The position numbers were made by a program, and so were the translations under genes. A stretch of 64,000 bases of DNA from Sediminimonas qiaohouensis DSM 21189. GTDB taxonomy: Bacteria; Pseudomonadota; Alphaproteobacteria; Rhodobacterales; Rhodobacteraceae. The notes beneath the pieces were generated by a model. That model ran no database searches. It saw only the letters and a program-made list of their open reading frames with translations, and was not told where the DNA came from. Below are positions 37,376 to 47,810 of the stretch, in pieces; within the stretch, counting starts at the first letter, position 1; the number at the start of each line of letters is the position of its first letter. Location: NCBI RefSeq assembly GCF_000423645.1, contig NZ_AUIJ01000002.1:293415-357414 (forward strand), read 5' to 3'.

Positions 37376-38890
37376 CTACTCGCGCCACACGCTGCTGCTG
37401 ATCAGCGCAATGATGGCCAGCATTTCCAACCGCCCGAGCACCATCGCCGCGCACAATGTCATTTTCGCCGCCGCGCCGATGTCGGCCAGGACAATGGGAC
37501 TATCGGGGGCAAACCCGATCAAGGGCCCCGTCGTGGACAGCCCCGCAATCGCCAGCACCGTCGCATGATCAAAGCTTTGGCCCAAGGCCGTCAGGACAAG
37601 CACAAAAACCGCCAACGTCAGCGCAAACAACATCAGGAACAGCCACGCAATATAGGCCCCCTGCCGCCGCATGCGGCGATCATTGGCGCGCGCGCGGCCG
37701 ACGGAACTGGGATGAACCAGCCGCTCCATCTCGCGCAGCGCATTGAGATAGAGCGCCCACACGCGCAGCAGCTTGATCCCGCCCGCCGTCGTCGCCACGC
37801 CGCCGCCGATCATCGCCAGCCCCATGAAGATCAGGCCCGTGGTATTGAGGCCGGACCAATCCTGCGCCGCCGCCCATTCGGCGCTCTCGAACCCGGTTGT
37901 CGTCAGGAACGACAAAACGGTGAACACCCCGCCCCACAAGGCGCGTACCGCCGTTAGCGTGCTGTTGCCGCCGTCGATCTCGATCGCGCCGGCCCAGTGG
38001 CGCGCGAACATCACCAGCGGCACAACAAGCACCAGAACCAGCCCCAGGCGGAACTCGCGGTCGGCATAGACTCCCGGGCTGGCCCGCGCGCGGGTGTCGC
38101 GCGAAAACGTCACGCGCGACAGCGCAAACAGCATGAACATCGCCATCAGCGCCTCGCCCCACACCCCCGCGCCGGACACCTGCGCAGACGGCAAGGGGGT
38201 GATGCCGCTGGTCGCCATGACCGCCGCCGCGTGGCTGAACGCCGTCAGGCCGCTATCGCCCGCGATCACAAGGCAGACCCACAGGACAGCCGTCAGCCCC
38301 GCATAGACCGGCGCCAGCACCAGCGCCGCGCGCATGACCCGGTGCTGCGGATCGGCGCGCTCGGTTTGGCGCCAGTTGCGATCATACTGCACCGGCTGCC
38401 CGGTCGCGGTCACCTCGAACCCGCCAAGGTTGAGCGGCCCCAGAATCGCGGCGGCGGACACCCACATCAACAGCCCGCCAAGCCACCCCACTAACGCGCG
38501 CCACAGATGGAGCGTCGGGCTCAGGCGCTCGGCATCGAAAAGCACCGCGCCGGTTGTCGTCAGGCTCGACACCATTTCGAAATACGCATTGAGAAAGCTG
38601 GTCGTCTGCAACGCCTCGTGGAACGGCACCGCCAACAGCAGCGGCAGCACCGTGAACGCGGCCAGCAGCGCCACCAGGTTCTGCATCGTGCTGTGCGCCC
38701 GCGTGCGCCCCGACAGGGCCACGACCACCATCGTCAGGACCAAAAGGCCAAGCGTGCCCGAGTAGAAAAACGCGCGCGCCTCGGCGTGGCTGGACAGCGA
38801 CAGCGCATGCATCGCGGGCACATACATCGCACCCATGCCGATCCCGGCAAGGATCACGAATAGCGGCAGTTTCACCAGCGCGTCCGCCAT
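37376..38890 (-). CDS. trkH: Trk potassium uptake transmembrane subunit
   Basis: A 504-residue membrane protein of the TrkH/KtrB group with four M1-P-M2 repeats. Filter-like segments are visible as SSLTTTGAVLF, MATSGITPLP, LTTTGFESAEW and GLSTTGPLIGF. TrkH conducts K+ inward and is gated by the TrkA ring encoded immediately upstream; only two bases separate the trkA stop from this ATG. Coupling to the ntr operon is common in alphaproteobacteria. The protein is about 20 residues longer than E. coli TrkH. Confidence 0.93.
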   Translation of the reverse strand: MADALVKLPLFVILAGIGMGAMYVPAMHALSLSSHAEARAFFYSGTLGLLVLTMVVVALSGRTRAHSTMQNLVALLAAFTVLPLLLAVPFHEALQTTSFLNAYFEMVSSLTTTGAVLFDAERLSPTLHLWRALVGWLGGLLMWVSAAAILGPLNLGGFEVTATGQPVQYDRNWRQTERADPQHRVMRAALVLAPVYAGLTAVLWVCLVIAGDSGLTAFSHAAAVMATSGITPLPSAQVSGAGVWGEALMAMFMLFALSRVTFSRDTRARASPGVYADREFRLGLVLVLVVPLVMFARHWAGAIEIDGGNSTLTAVRALWGGVFTVLSFLTTTGFESAEWAAAQDWSGLNTTGLIFMGLAMIGGGVATTAGGIKLLRVWALYLNALREMERLVHPSSVGRARANDRRMRRQGAYIAWLFLMLFALTLAVFVLVLTALGQSFDHATVLAIAGLSTTGPLIGFAPDSPIVLADIGAAAKMTLCAAMVLGRLEMLAIIALISSSVWRE

Positions 38891-38892
38891 GA

Positions 38893-40269
38893 CTAGAAAT
38901 AATCGATCGAGACCTGAAGCAGCCTTTCGACCTCAGGCACATCCGACGCCTTGGAAAACAGGGCGATCACGTCCCCCTCGTCGATACGCGTGCCGCCGGT
39001 GGGGCGGATCACCTTGCTTCCTTTCAGGATACCGCCGACAAGGACGCCCTCGGGGAACTCGATATCGCGCACGCGCCGCCCCGCGATCGGCGAGGTGGAC
39101 AGCACCTCGGCCTCGATCACCTCGGCCTCGGCATCGCCGATGGAATAGACCCCGCGCACCCGCCCGTGGCGGATATGGCGCAGGATCGAGCTGACGGTGG
39201 TCGCGCGCGGGTTGATATACGCGTCGATCCCCAGCGGCCCCATCAGCGGCGTCAGCGTCGGATCGTTGATCAGTGCCACCGACATCGGGCACCCGATGGA
39301 TTTCGCGCGCACCGCCGCCAGCAGGTTCGTCTTGTCATCGTCGGTCACGCACAACACGGCGTCGGCCCGCTCGATCCCCGCTTCGGACAACAGGCCCACA
39401 TCAAGGCCATCGCCATGCAGCACGATGGTCCGCTCCAACGCGTCCGCCGCATGCTCGGCCTGGGCGCGGGACATCTCGATCACCTTGGCACGGATCTTGG
39501 AGCCCCGCGTCTCCAATCCGCGCGCCACCGTCAGGCCGACATTGCCGCCGCCGATGATCACCACCCGCTCTTGCTTGCGCGGGGTCTTGCCGAAAATCTC
39601 CAGCGTGCGGGTGATGTCCTCGTTCACCGCGAAAACGTAGCAGGCATCGCCCACGAACAACTGATCGCCCGGCTCGGGCGCGAAAAGGCGGCCTTCGCGG
39701 CGCACCCCCACCACCACCGCGCGCAGCGTCGAAAACAGGTCCGTCAACTGCCGCAGCGGCGTGTTCACCACCGGGCAATCCTCCTCAATAGTGATGCCCA
39801 GCAACTCGGCCCGCCCGCCGAGAAAGCTTTCGGTGTCGAACGTGGCAGGCGAGGACAACCGCCGCATCGCGGCCTCGGCCACCTCGCGCTCGGGGCTGAT
39901 CACCACGTCGATGGGCAGGTGATCGCGCCGATACAGGTCCGAATAGATCGCATCCAGGTAGGATTGGCTGCGCAGCCGCGCGATCTTGCGCGGAATGGCA
40001 AAGACCGAATGCGCCACCTGGCAGGTCACCATGTTGACCTCGTCCGAGTGGGTGGCGGCAATGATCATGTCAGCGTCGCGCGCGCCCGCGCTATCAAGAA
40101 TGTCTGGGTAGCTGGCGAACCCGGCGATGCCTTGCACATCCAACGTATCGGACGCGCGCCGAACAAGGTCGGGGTTGTTGTCCACGACGGTCACGTCGTT
40201 CTTTTCCCCGGAAAGATGGCGGGCGATCTGCCAGCCAACCTGCCCGGCACCGCAGATGATCACTTTCAT
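38893..40269 (-). CDS. trkA: Trk potassium uptake regulatory subunit TrkA
   Basis: A 458-residue cytoplasmic protein with two RCK-N Rossmann domains (IICGAGQVGWQIARHLSGE at the N-terminus and VIIGGGNVGLTVARGLE at ~235) and two RCK-C lobes (~140-225 and ~370-455). It binds NAD(H) and ATP/ADP to gate TrkH. It sits between ntrX and trkH, 79 bases after ntrX. Confidence 0.95.
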   Translation of the reverse strand: MKVIICGAGQVGWQIARHLSGEKNDVTVVDNNPDLVRRASDTLDVQGIAGFASYPDILDSAGARDADMIIAATHSDEVNMVTCQVAHSVFAIPRKIARLRSQSYLDAIYSDLYRRDHLPIDVVISPEREVAEAAMRRLSSPATFDTESFLGGRAELLGITIEEDCPVVNTPLRQLTDLFSTLRAVVVGVRREGRLFAPEPGDQLFVGDACYVFAVNEDITRTLEIFGKTPRKQERVVIIGGGNVGLTVARGLETRGSKIRAKVIEMSRAQAEHAADALERTIVLHGDGLDVGLLSEAGIERADAVLCVTDDDKTNLLAAVRAKSIGCPMSVALINDPTLTPLMGPLGIDAYINPRATTVSSILRHIRHGRVRGVYSIGDAEAEVIEAEVLSTSPIAGRRVRDIEFPEGVLVGGILKGSKVIRPTGGTRIDEGDVIALFSKASDVPEVERLLQVSIDYF

Positions 40270-40348
40270 GGCTGCGAGTCCTCGCTATCAGGCCCTAGTG
40301 GATGGCAGAACCCCCTGCCCCGGTCAATCGTTTGTAACACCGCAGCGC

Positions 40349-41779
40349 TTAGCTCTCGGCCTCGTTCTCGGCTTCGTTCCCGGCCTCGTCCACATGCGCG
40401 AACCGATGGCCGGACTTGGCCGTTGTCACAACCCCAAGCGATTTGAGCTTGCGGTGCAGCGCGCTGCGCTCCATGCCCACGAAATTGGCGGTGCGGCTGA
40501 TATTGCCGCCGAACCTGTTGATCTGGGTCAGCAGGTATTCCCGCTCAAACGCCTCGCGCGCCTCGCGCAACGGTAGCGTCGCCAGTGCCCCTGACAGAAC
40601 CACGCGTTCATCATCACTGGTCGCGCCCTCCTCGGGGGCCGGCAATTCGCGCGCCTCGATGGCGCCGTTACCCTCGCCAAGGATGAGCACCCGCTCGATC
40701 AGGTTGCGCAACTGCCGGACATTCCCCGGCCAGATCATCGTCTGCATCAGGGCCACCGCCTCTTCCGATATCTCGCGCATTGGCAAGCCCTGCGTGCGGT
40801 TGAAAAGACTCACGAAATGCTCGGCCAACAAGGGGATATCCTCGCGCCGGTCCTCAAGCGACGGCACCGCGATCGGCACCACGTTCAAGCGGTGATACAG
40901 CTCTTGGCGGAACTGCCCGGCGGCGATTTCGGCCTGCAGATCGCGATTGGTGGACGAGATTACCCGCAGATCCACGCGCACCTTGTCGGCGCCGCCGACG
41001 CGCTGAAACTGCTGATCGACCAGCACGCGCAGGATCTTGGATTGCGTGCCAACCGGCATATCGGCGACCTCGTCGAAATAGATCACCCCGCCATGCGCCT
41101 GCTCCAGAAGGCCCGGCTCGATCCCGCGCTCGGCGCCCTCGCGCCCGAACAGGACCTCTTCCATCCGCTCCGATTCGATCGACGCGCAGCCGACGGTCAC
41201 GAACGGCCCGCTGGCGCGGTTCGAATTGGCGTGGATATAGCGCGCCGCCACTTCCTTGCCCGCCCCCGCCGGCCCGGTCAGCATCACCCGACCGTTGGAT
41301 TTGGTCACCTTGTCCAACTGCCCCATCAACGCCCGGTACGCGGCCGAGGCGCCGATCATCTGCGCCTCGCTGGTGTCGCGGCGGCGCAATTTCTGGTTCT
41401 CCCGCCGCAAACGCGATGTCTCCATCGCGCGCCGAATCACCACCAGCAACTGGTCGATGTTGAAGGGCTTCTCGATGAAATCATACGCACCCTGCTTGAT
41501 CGCGGCGACCGCGATCTCGATATTGCCATGCCCGGAAATGATCACCACCGGCACATCGGGGTTGTCGCGTTTGACGGTCTTGAGAATATCAATCCCGTCC
41601 ATCCGGCTATCTTTGAGCCAGATATCCAGCACGATCAGCGCCGGCTGCTCGGCGTTGATCGCGGCCATGGCATCGTCGGAATTGCCCGCCAGCCGCGTCG
41701 CATAGCCCTCGTCCTCAAGGATATCCGAAATCAGCTCCCGGATATCGCGCTCGTCGTCAACGATCAGAATATCACTCAT
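40349..41779 (-). CDS. ntrX: NtrX nitrogen response regulator
   Basis: Response regulator of the NtrY/NtrX system, linked to nitrogen, redox and envelope control in alphaproteobacteria. The ATG at 41779 gives MSDILIVDDERDIREL and 476 residues. It has a receiver domain with phospho-Asp in LIVLDIWLKDS, a AAA+ domain with Walker A GPAGAGKE and Walker B VIYFDEVADM, and a C-terminal Fis-type HTH (GGNISRTANFVGMERSALHRKLKSL). The expected GAFTGA sigma54-contact loop is replaced by REGAERGIEPG, as in other Rhodobacterales. It overlaps ntrY by eight bases. Confidence 0.95.
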   Translation of the reverse strand: MSDILIVDDERDIRELISDILEDEGYATRLAGNSDDAMAAINAEQPALIVLDIWLKDSRMDGIDILKTVKRDNPDVPVVIISGHGNIEIAVAAIKQGAYDFIEKPFNIDQLLVVIRRAMETSRLRRENQKLRRRDTSEAQMIGASAAYRALMGQLDKVTKSNGRVMLTGPAGAGKEVAARYIHANSNRASGPFVTVGCASIESERMEEVLFGREGAERGIEPGLLEQAHGGVIYFDEVADMPVGTQSKILRVLVDQQFQRVGGADKVRVDLRVISSTNRDLQAEIAAGQFRQELYHRLNVVPIAVPSLEDRREDIPLLAEHFVSLFNRTQGLPMREISEEAVALMQTMIWPGNVRQLRNLIERVLILGEGNGAIEARELPAPEEGATSDDERVVLSGALATLPLREAREAFEREYLLTQINRFGGNISRTANFVGMERSALHRKLKSLGVVTTAKSGHRFAHVDEAGNEAENEAES

Positions 41780-44147
41780 CCGTCCCTGTCCCTTGCAACC
41801 TGCTCTGCTCATTATCGCCTTGCTGCGCGCCGCTCTTGAGTGGCAGCCGCACAACCGCCATGGCGCCGGCGTGATCACCCTGCCCAAAGGGCTCCGCGTC
41901 CTCCAGCGTCAGCGTTCCGCCGTGTTCTTCGATGATCTTGCGTACGATCGGCAGGCCCAGCCCGGTGCCCTCGTCGCGGGTTGTCACATATGGCTCGAAC
42001 AGGCGCGCGCGATCCTCCGGCAGGCCGATGCCGTTGTCGCTGATCCGCAATTCGGCCCAGCCCCCGTCGCTGCGACTTTGCACCCTGATCTCGGGCTTGT
42101 AGCCCTCCGGCGCGCCGGATTTTTCCAGGGATTCAATCGCTTCGCCGGCGTTCTTGATCAGGTTCGTCAACGCCTGCGCGATCATCGTCGCGTCCAGATC
42201 GGCCATCAGGGGTTCGTTGGCGATGTCCGATGAAAACTCCACATCGGGCTGACCGGATTGCTGCAACAACACCGCGCTTTGCAACAACTCGGTCAGGCTT
42301 TCGGGCTGACGATCCGGCTCGGGCATGCGGGCAAACTTGGAAAACTCGTCCACGATCCGGCGCAAATCGGCGGCCTGGCGGCTGATGACGTCCGTGAGCT
42401 GCTCCAGCGCCTCCGCGTTCTCATCGTCCAGACGGCGGCGGAACTTGCGCTTGATCCGCTCCGCTGACAACTGGATCGGCGTCAGGGGGTTCTTGATCTC
42501 GTGCGCGATGCGCCGCGCAACGTCGCCCCACGCCGCCATGCGCTGCGCCGCCACCAGGTCGGTCACATCGTCAAAGGCCACCACGTAGCCCTCGCGCTCG
42601 CCGCGCTCGTTGCGGCGGGTCGCCATGCGCACCAGCAGGTTCTCGATCTTGCCGCCCCGGCTGACCTTGATCTCTTCCTGCGCTGTCTCCGTCTGTCCGG
42701 ATTGCAGCCGCTTGAACAGCGGCTCGAACTCGGGCACCGCCACCGCCAACGCCAGCGATTGCTGATCCTCGTGCCAACCCAAAAGCCGCTCGGCCGACCG
42801 GTTCACAAAGGTCACGCGCCCCGTGCTATCAAGCCCCACAACCCCCGACGTGACCGAGCTCAGCACCGAATCAAATAGCCGCCGGCGCTGCTCGATCTGG
42901 CGCGTGTTGTCCAGTAGCGCGTCGCGCTGCGCCTTGATCTGGCGGGTCATCTGGTTGAAATAGCGGCCCAGCTGGGCGATCTCGTCGTCGCCCTCTTCCT
43001 CGACCACGCGCACATCCATATCGCCGCCGCCAACACGCTGCGCCGCATCCGTCAACCGCCCCACCGGGCGCGACAGGCGCTCTGCGAACCACAGACCAAG
43101 CCAGATCGCCGCCAGGATCAGAATCAGCGCGAAACCAAGGTAAATAAGGCCAAATTCAAACAGGACCCGCCCCCTGTCGCGCTCAAGCTGCTGATAGAAA
43201 CGCGCGGTTTCCTGCGTGTCGTCCAGCAGGCTCAGCAACGCGCCATCCACTTCGCGACTGACATATAGCAGCCGATCGGTGAACTCCTTAAGCGGTAGCA
43301 ACGCGCGAAATTCGTTGTTGTCCCAATCCTCTATGATCAACAGGTCATCGTCGCGCGCATTCGCGATCTGTTCATCGCTGGGTTCCTCGAAATCAAACAG
43401 ATAGGACCGCTCGCCGCGCGCGCGTATCTCGCCGGTGCCATCAATGACGAACGCCTCGCGCAGCCCGCGCTGGATCTGCGCCTGTCCCTGGCTCAGGACT
43501 TGCCGCACGTCCCCGTCGCTCATGAATACCTGCGAGCGGCGCGTCGCGTTCAACAGCTCCGCCAGCGCGCGCGCGTCCTTGGTCAAATCGGCGCGATGCT
43601 CCTGCTCATAGGCCTCGGCCGCCGCCAGGGACGAGCCGACAACCTGCCGCACTCGATCCGAAAACCACCCCTCAAGGCCCACATTGACCGTCAGCCCGGC
43701 AAAGACCGCGACCGACACGGTCGGGATCAACGCCAACAGCGCGAATGCGCCGGTCAACCGCAGGTGCAGCTTGGACCCTGCCGAGCGCGCCCGCCGCGCC
43801 GCGACAAGCGCGACAACGCGTTGCAGCACCAGCGCCGCGATCAGCATTACATAGACGAGATCGGCCAGCAGAACCAACCGCAGGCCCGGCGCCGATGCCC
43901 CCTGATCCAGCGGCCCCAGCACCAGGAACGTCGCCAGCGCCAGAACCGGTCCAAGCAGCACCAGACCCAGCGTCGCCGCGTTGCGCACACGCCGCATCCG
44001 CCGCAAACGGCTGATCCTGCCCCACGTAAGTCTCTGCCCGGCGCGGGTAACCACCCGTCTCCCCCATTTCCCGTGTCGCCACAGGGACGAACCGCCTACA
44101 TTCACCTTGCGTGCACCGGCACTGCCCAAGTGGCGCCGATTTGTCAC
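41772..44147 (-). CDS. ntrY: NtrY membrane sensor histidine kinase
   Basis: Sensor partner of NtrX. The longest frame starts at a GTG at 44147, 15 bases after the ntrC stop; downstream GTG or ATG starts (for example MRRVRNAATLG at 43997) are also possible, so the N-terminus is uncertain. The ~740-790-residue protein has three or four N-terminal helices, a periplasmic loop, a helix plus HAMP domain (GLWFAERLSRPVGRLTDAA), a PAS domain (FDSVLSSVTSGVVGLDSTGRV), an H-box ([17 protein letters not shown]) and an ATPase domain (DNGIGLP; GTGLGLPIV). Confidence 0.93.
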   Translation of the reverse strand: MTNRRHLGSAGARKVNVGGSSLWRHGKWGRRVVTRAGQRLTWGRISRLRRMRRVRNAATLGLVLLGPVLALATFLVLGPLDQGASAPGLRLVLLADLVYVMLIAALVLQRVVALVAARRARSAGSKLHLRLTGAFALLALIPTVSVAVFAGLTVNVGLEGWFSDRVRQVVGSSLAAAEAYEQEHRADLTKDARALAELLNATRRSQVFMSDGDVRQVLSQGQAQIQRGLREAFVIDGTGEIRARGERSYLFDFEEPSDEQIANARDDDLLIIEDWDNNEFRALLPLKEFTDRLLYVSREVDGALLSLLDDTQETARFYQQLERDRGRVLFEFGLIYLGFALILILAAIWLGLWFAERLSRPVGRLTDAAQRVGGGDMDVRVVEEEGDDEIAQLGRYFNQMTRQIKAQRDALLDNTRQIEQRRRLFDSVLSSVTSGVVGLDSTGRVTFVNRSAERLLGWHEDQQSLALAVAVPEFEPLFKRLQSGQTETAQEEIKVSRGGKIENLLVRMATRRNERGEREGYVVAFDDVTDLVAAQRMAAWGDVARRIAHEIKNPLTPIQLSAERIKRKFRRRLDDENAEALEQLTDVISRQAADLRRIVDEFSKFARMPEPDRQPESLTELLQSAVLLQQSGQPDVEFSSDIANEPLMADLDATMIAQALTNLIKNAGEAIESLEKSGAPEGYKPEIRVQSRSDGGWAELRISDNGIGLPEDRARLFEPYVTTRDEGTGLGLPIVRKIIEEHGGTLTLEDAEPFGQGDHAGAMAVVRLPLKSGAQQGDNEQSRLQGTGTDE

Positions 44148-44162
44148 GCCTCTGTTGCGGTT

Positions 44163-45545
44163 TTACATCAACTTCCGGCGCCGTGTCACGCGAATATCCA
44201 GATCATTGATCTTCTTGCGCAGGGTATTGCGGTTGATGCCCAGCAGATCGGCGCATTTGGCCTGATTGCCGCCCGTCGCCTCCAACGCGATCTCGATCAG
44301 GGGCAGCTCCACCTCGCGCAGGATACGCCCATAAAGGCCCGGCGGCGGCAACATGTTGCCATGCAAATCGAAATACCGCCGCAAGTGCCGCGCCACCGAC
44401 CCCGAAAGCTGTTCGGTGGTCTCGCCATCGGCGCCGCCGCCCAATTGCTCGGCCTCCGGTTGACTGCCCAGGGCCGCCTCGACCTCGGCGCGCGAGATTT
44501 CCCCGGCCTGCGCGGTCAACGCCAGCCGCCGGATCGCGTTTTCAAGCTGCCGCACGTTGCCAGGCCAGCTATAGCTGCGCATCATCTCAAGCGCGTCATC
44601 GGACAATCGCCTGCGCGGCCCGCCCTGCGCCTCAACCTGGGTCAGGAAATGCGTCGCCAACAGCGCGATATCATCGACCCGCTCGCGCAGGGCGGGCACA
44701 TGCAGGCTGGCGCCGCTCATGCGATAGTAAAGATCCTGCCGTAGCGTCCCCGCCTCCATCGCGCGCTTGGGATCGGCCTGTGTCGTGGCCATGAACCGCG
44801 GCACATGATCGCCGGGATTGTCCATCATGCGCACGATGCGGGCCTGTGCATCGGGGTCGATATCGCCGATCTCATCAAACAGCAGGGTACCGCCCCGCAC
44901 CCGCGCCAACACGCGCGAGGGCCCTTCGATATCGCGCAGGTCCGAGGCGCTGACCGACACGAACGGCAACGTTCGCCGATCCGAGAAATCGTGGATGGCC
45001 CGCGCGATCAGGGTCTTGCCAGACCCCGATTCACCCGACACCAAAACCGGGATATCGGTGTTCATCACCCGCGCGACCAGGCGATAAAGCTCCTGCATCG
45101 CGGGCGTGCGCCCCACCAGCGGCAGATCGCTGGGCTGCTCGCCGCGCTCCTCGGCGGGTGCAGGCGCCGGATCGGCGCGGCGGCGCTGATCCAACGCGCG
45201 CGCCGTGCGCTTCATCAGGTCCGGCAGGTCGAACGGCTTGGGCAGGTAATCGAACGCGTCCGCCTCCGCCGCCTTGATCGCAGTCATGATCGTGTTTTGC
45301 GCCGAAATCACGATCACCGGCAGGCCGGGGCGATCCTCGGCGATCTTGGGCAGCATCTCCAAGCCGTTGCCATCGGGCATGACCACGTCCGAGATCACGA
45401 CGTCGCCCTTGCCCTCGCCAACCCACCGCATCAGCGTTGTCAGGCTTGACGTGGCATGAACCTTGCACCCCGCCCGCGTCAGCGCCTGCGTCAAAACGGT
45501 TCGAATTGTGCGATCATCGTCGGCAACCAGAACGGTTCCGTCCAT
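44163..45545 (-). CDS. ntrC: NtrC nitrogen regulation response regulator (sigma70-type, lacking GAFTGA)
   Basis: Response regulator activated by NtrB under nitrogen limitation. The ATG at 45545 overlaps the ntrB stop (TGATG). The 460-residue protein has a receiver ([14 protein letters not shown]; phospho-Asp in [13 protein letters not shown]), a AAA+ domain with Walker A GESGSGKT and Walker B LLFDEIGD, and a Fis HTH ([22 protein letters not shown]). Between SASDLRD and [11 protein letters not shown] about 25 residues including GAFTGA are missing compared with enteric NtrC. Rhodobacter capsulatus NtrC shares this deletion and works with the housekeeping sigma factor. Confidence 0.96.
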   Translation of the reverse strand: MDGTVLVADDDRTIRTVLTQALTRAGCKVHATSSLTTLMRWVGEGKGDVVISDVVMPDGNGLEMLPKIAEDRPGLPVIVISAQNTIMTAIKAAEADAFDYLPKPFDLPDLMKRTARALDQRRRADPAPAPAEERGEQPSDLPLVGRTPAMQELYRLVARVMNTDIPVLVSGESGSGKTLIARAIHDFSDRRTLPFVSVSASDLRDIEGPSRVLARVRGGTLLFDEIGDIDPDAQARIVRMMDNPGDHVPRFMATTQADPKRAMEAGTLRQDLYYRMSGASLHVPALRERVDDIALLATHFLTQVEAQGGPRRRLSDDALEMMRSYSWPGNVRQLENAIRRLALTAQAGEISRAEVEAALGSQPEAEQLGGGADGETTEQLSGSVARHLRRYFDLHGNMLPPPGLYGRILREVELPLIEIALEATGGNQAKCADLLGINRNTLRKKINDLDIRVTRRRKLM

Positions 45546-46639
45546 CACGATCTCTCCCTGGTTCTGCGCTGACCCGCCGGTTTCGCCATCGGCAACGAGA
45601 TTCGGAAAACGGTGCGGCCAGGCACCGACTCGACCGAAATCCATCCACCATGATCCGAGACGATCTTGGCCGTCAGCGCCAATCCCAGCCCGGTACCGTT
45701 CTCGCGCCCCGAAACGAACGGCTCGAATATGTCGCCCTTGATCTCGTCCGGCAGGCCCGGGCCGTCATCCATCACCTCGATCTGCAACGGCAGCGCCTGC
45801 CCCGACCCATCGTTGCGGCGCAGGCTGAAGGAATGCTCGAAATATGTCCGCAGGCGGATCGTCCCACCCCCCTTGCCCGCCGCCTGCGCCGCGTTCTTCA
45901 AGAGGTTCAGCACCACCTGCACCAACTGATCCGCGTCCCCAAGCGCCAGCGGCAAGGACGGGTCATAGTCATCCTCGATCCGCATCTGCGCACCGAATCC
46001 CACTTCGGCCGACCGGCGCGCACGGTCCAGAACGTCATGCAGGTTTATCGGCTGCAAATCGGGCGGCGAGAGGTTGCCGAACTGCTCGACCTGCTCCAGC
46101 AGCTTCACGATCCGGCGGCTCTCGGCCACGATCAGATCGGTCAGTTCCAGGTCCTCGGGGCCAAGGTTCATCGACAAAAGCTGCGCCGCGCCCGTGATCC
46201 CGGCCAGCGGGTTCTTGATCTCGTGCGCCATCATCTCGGCCATGCCGATCGCCGATTTGGCCGCCGATTTCACCGTGTGGTTCTGCGTGATCCGCCCAGC
46301 CAGCTCGCGCGGCGAGATCAGCAGCAGCATATAGCCGGGCCTATCCTGCAACGGCGCCACCGACAGGTTGCACTGCGTCGGCGCCCGGTCCCCCGTGCCA
46401 ACATCGACATCGTTGACAAATAGCGGCGAATTGGTCTGCCGCGCCCGCGCGAATGCCCGGTCAAGCGGCGCATCGACCATCACCTTGTCCCAAACCGGCT
46501 GCCCCGCAAGGGCCTTGGCGGATGCGTTCAGGAACCCCTCGGCGGCGGGGTTGATGTCGGCGATCCTGTCGTCGCGGTCCAAAACCAGCCCCGGCAACGG
46601 CAGCGACGACCACACAGCGGCGCTTTCCCCGTCGGTCAT
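45545..46639 (-). CDS. ntrB: NtrB nitrogen sensor histidine kinase
   Basis: Soluble bifunctional kinase/phosphatase for NtrC, normally controlled by PII protein. From the ATG at 46639 it has 364 residues: a PAS domain (~10-115), the H-box [20 protein letters not shown] with the phosphorylated His, an N-box [16 protein letters not shown], and G-boxes DDGPGLP and GTGLGLAL. Its ATG overlaps the dusB stop by four bases and its stop overlaps ntrC by one, so the three are coupled. Confidence 0.96.
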   Translation of the reverse strand: MTDGESAAVWSSLPLPGLVLDRDDRIADINPAAEGFLNASAKALAGQPVWDKVMVDAPLDRAFARARQTNSPLFVNDVDVGTGDRAPTQCNLSVAPLQDRPGYMLLLISPRELAGRITQNHTVKSAAKSAIGMAEMMAHEIKNPLAGITGAAQLLSMNLGPEDLELTDLIVAESRRIVKLLEQVEQFGNLSPPDLQPINLHDVLDRARRSAEVGFGAQMRIEDDYDPSLPLALGDADQLVQVVLNLLKNAAQAAGKGGGTIRLRTYFEHSFSLRRNDGSGQALPLQIEVMDDGPGLPDEIKGDIFEPFVSGRENGTGLGLALTAKIVSDHGGWISVESVPGRTVFRISLPMAKPAGQRRTRERS

Positions 46640-47619
46640 GCGGCCGCCCTCTCGCCGTCGCACAGGGCCATCCGCAACAGCCCCAGCACCTGCGCCGGGC
46701 TCGTCGCGGTCAGAACCTCGCGCCGCAAGCCGCCGGGCGTTCCCGCCTCGTCCATGTACCAGCCCAGGTGCTTGCGCGCCACGCGCAGGCCCAGGTCCGC
46801 GCCGTAAAACGCGACCGTCGCCTCGTAATGCGCGGCCACCAAATCCGCCAGCGCACCGCCGAGCGGAATATCGGGTGCCGGCCCGTGCCCCAACTCGTGC
46901 GCGATCTGCGAAAGCAACCAAGGCCGCCCCTGCGCGCCCCGGCCCACCATGACGCCATCCGCACCCGACTGCGCCAGCGCCGCCTTGGCGGACGGGCCAT
47001 CGACGATATCACCATTGGCCACTACCGGGATCGAAACCGCCTGCCGGACGCGATTGATCGCCGCCCAATCCGCGCGCCCCTTGTAAAACTGACAGCGCGT
47101 ACGCCCGTGGATCGTCACCATCCGCACCCCGGCGTTTTCCGCGCGCCGAGCCAGGTCCGGCGCGTTCAGGCACCCCTCGTCCCACCCCAGCCGGGTCTTG
47201 AGCGTCACCGGAAGGCCGACGGCGCCGACCACCGCCTCGATCAGGCGCAGGGCATGGTCCGGCTCGCGCATCAGGGCCGATCCGGACATGCCGCCGACAA
47301 CCTTCTTGGCCGGGCACCCCATGTTGATATCGATCAGGCGCGCGCCGCTATCTTCAACCATGCGCGCGGCCTCGGCCATCCAGTAGGGGTCGCGCCCGGC
47401 CAGTTGTACGGCGGTATCTGCGCGCTCCAGGCCCAGCTCGGCCCGCGCCCGCACGCCCGGCTTGGCCTGCACCATTTCCTGGCTGCCGACCATCTCGCTC
47501 ACCACCAGGCCGGCGCCGAACCGGGCCACCAAACTGCGGTATGTCACATCCGTAATCCCCGCCATCGGCGCCAGCAACACCGGCAGAGAAATGGAATGGT
47601 CGGAAATCGAGAGGGTCAT
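46636..47619 (-). CDS. dusB: tRNA-dihydrouridine synthase DusB (NifR3)
   Basis: FMN-dependent enzyme that reduces uridines in the tRNA D-loop. The ATG at 47619 (MTLSISDHSISLP) has AAGGA eight bases before it and gives 327 residues. Motifs: LAPMAGITDVTYR, the catalytic-Cys segment DINMGCPAKKVVGGMSGSALM, TLKTRLGWDE, HGRTRCQFYKG and NGDIVDGPSAK. It heads the ntr operon, the classic nifR3-ntrB-ntrC arrangement of alphaproteobacteria. Confidence 0.96.
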   Translation of the reverse strand: MTLSISDHSISLPVLLAPMAGITDVTYRSLVARFGAGLVVSEMVGSQEMVQAKPGVRARAELGLERADTAVQLAGRDPYWMAEAARMVEDSGARLIDINMGCPAKKVVGGMSGSALMREPDHALRLIEAVVGAVGLPVTLKTRLGWDEGCLNAPDLARRAENAGVRMVTIHGRTRCQFYKGRADWAAINRVRQAVSIPVVANGDIVDGPSAKAALAQSGADGVMVGRGAQGRPWLLSQIAHELGHGPAPDIPLGGALADLVAAHYEATVAFYGADLGLRVARKHLGWYMDEAGTPGGLRREVLTATSPAQVLGLLRMALCDGERAAA

Positions 47620-47645
47620 CTGCTTAATCCTTGGGCAACACACCC

Positions 47646-47674
47646 CTGATACCGTCTGCGCCCCCCATCTTCAA
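47646..47674 (-). promoter_or_regulatory. Candidate promoter of the dusB-ntr operon
   Basis: On the minus strand TTGAAG (47674-47669) and TATCAG (47651-47646) are separated by 17 bases, with the dusB ATG about 20 bases beyond the predicted start. Pattern match only. Confidence 0.4.
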
Positions 47675-47760
47675 CAAAACAAAAGGGATTTCGGACTCCC
47701 CCGGGGCATTTCGCCTAATTATTGTGCAGTATTGTCGGGGCTCCTCCGCATTGCCCTCCG

Positions 47761-47783
47761 CCCTTGCAGGGCCTATGCAAGGG
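47761..47783 (+). promoter_or_regulatory. 8-bp hairpin in the ispDF leader
   Basis: CCCTTGCA (47761-47768) pairs with TGCAAGGG (47776-47783), loop GGGCCTA, ending 27 bases before the ispDF ATG. It could affect mRNA stability or translation; no known riboswitch core is visible. Confidence 0.4.
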
Positions 47784-47810
47784 CAGGCTCAACAACGCGG
47801 TCACACGGAC

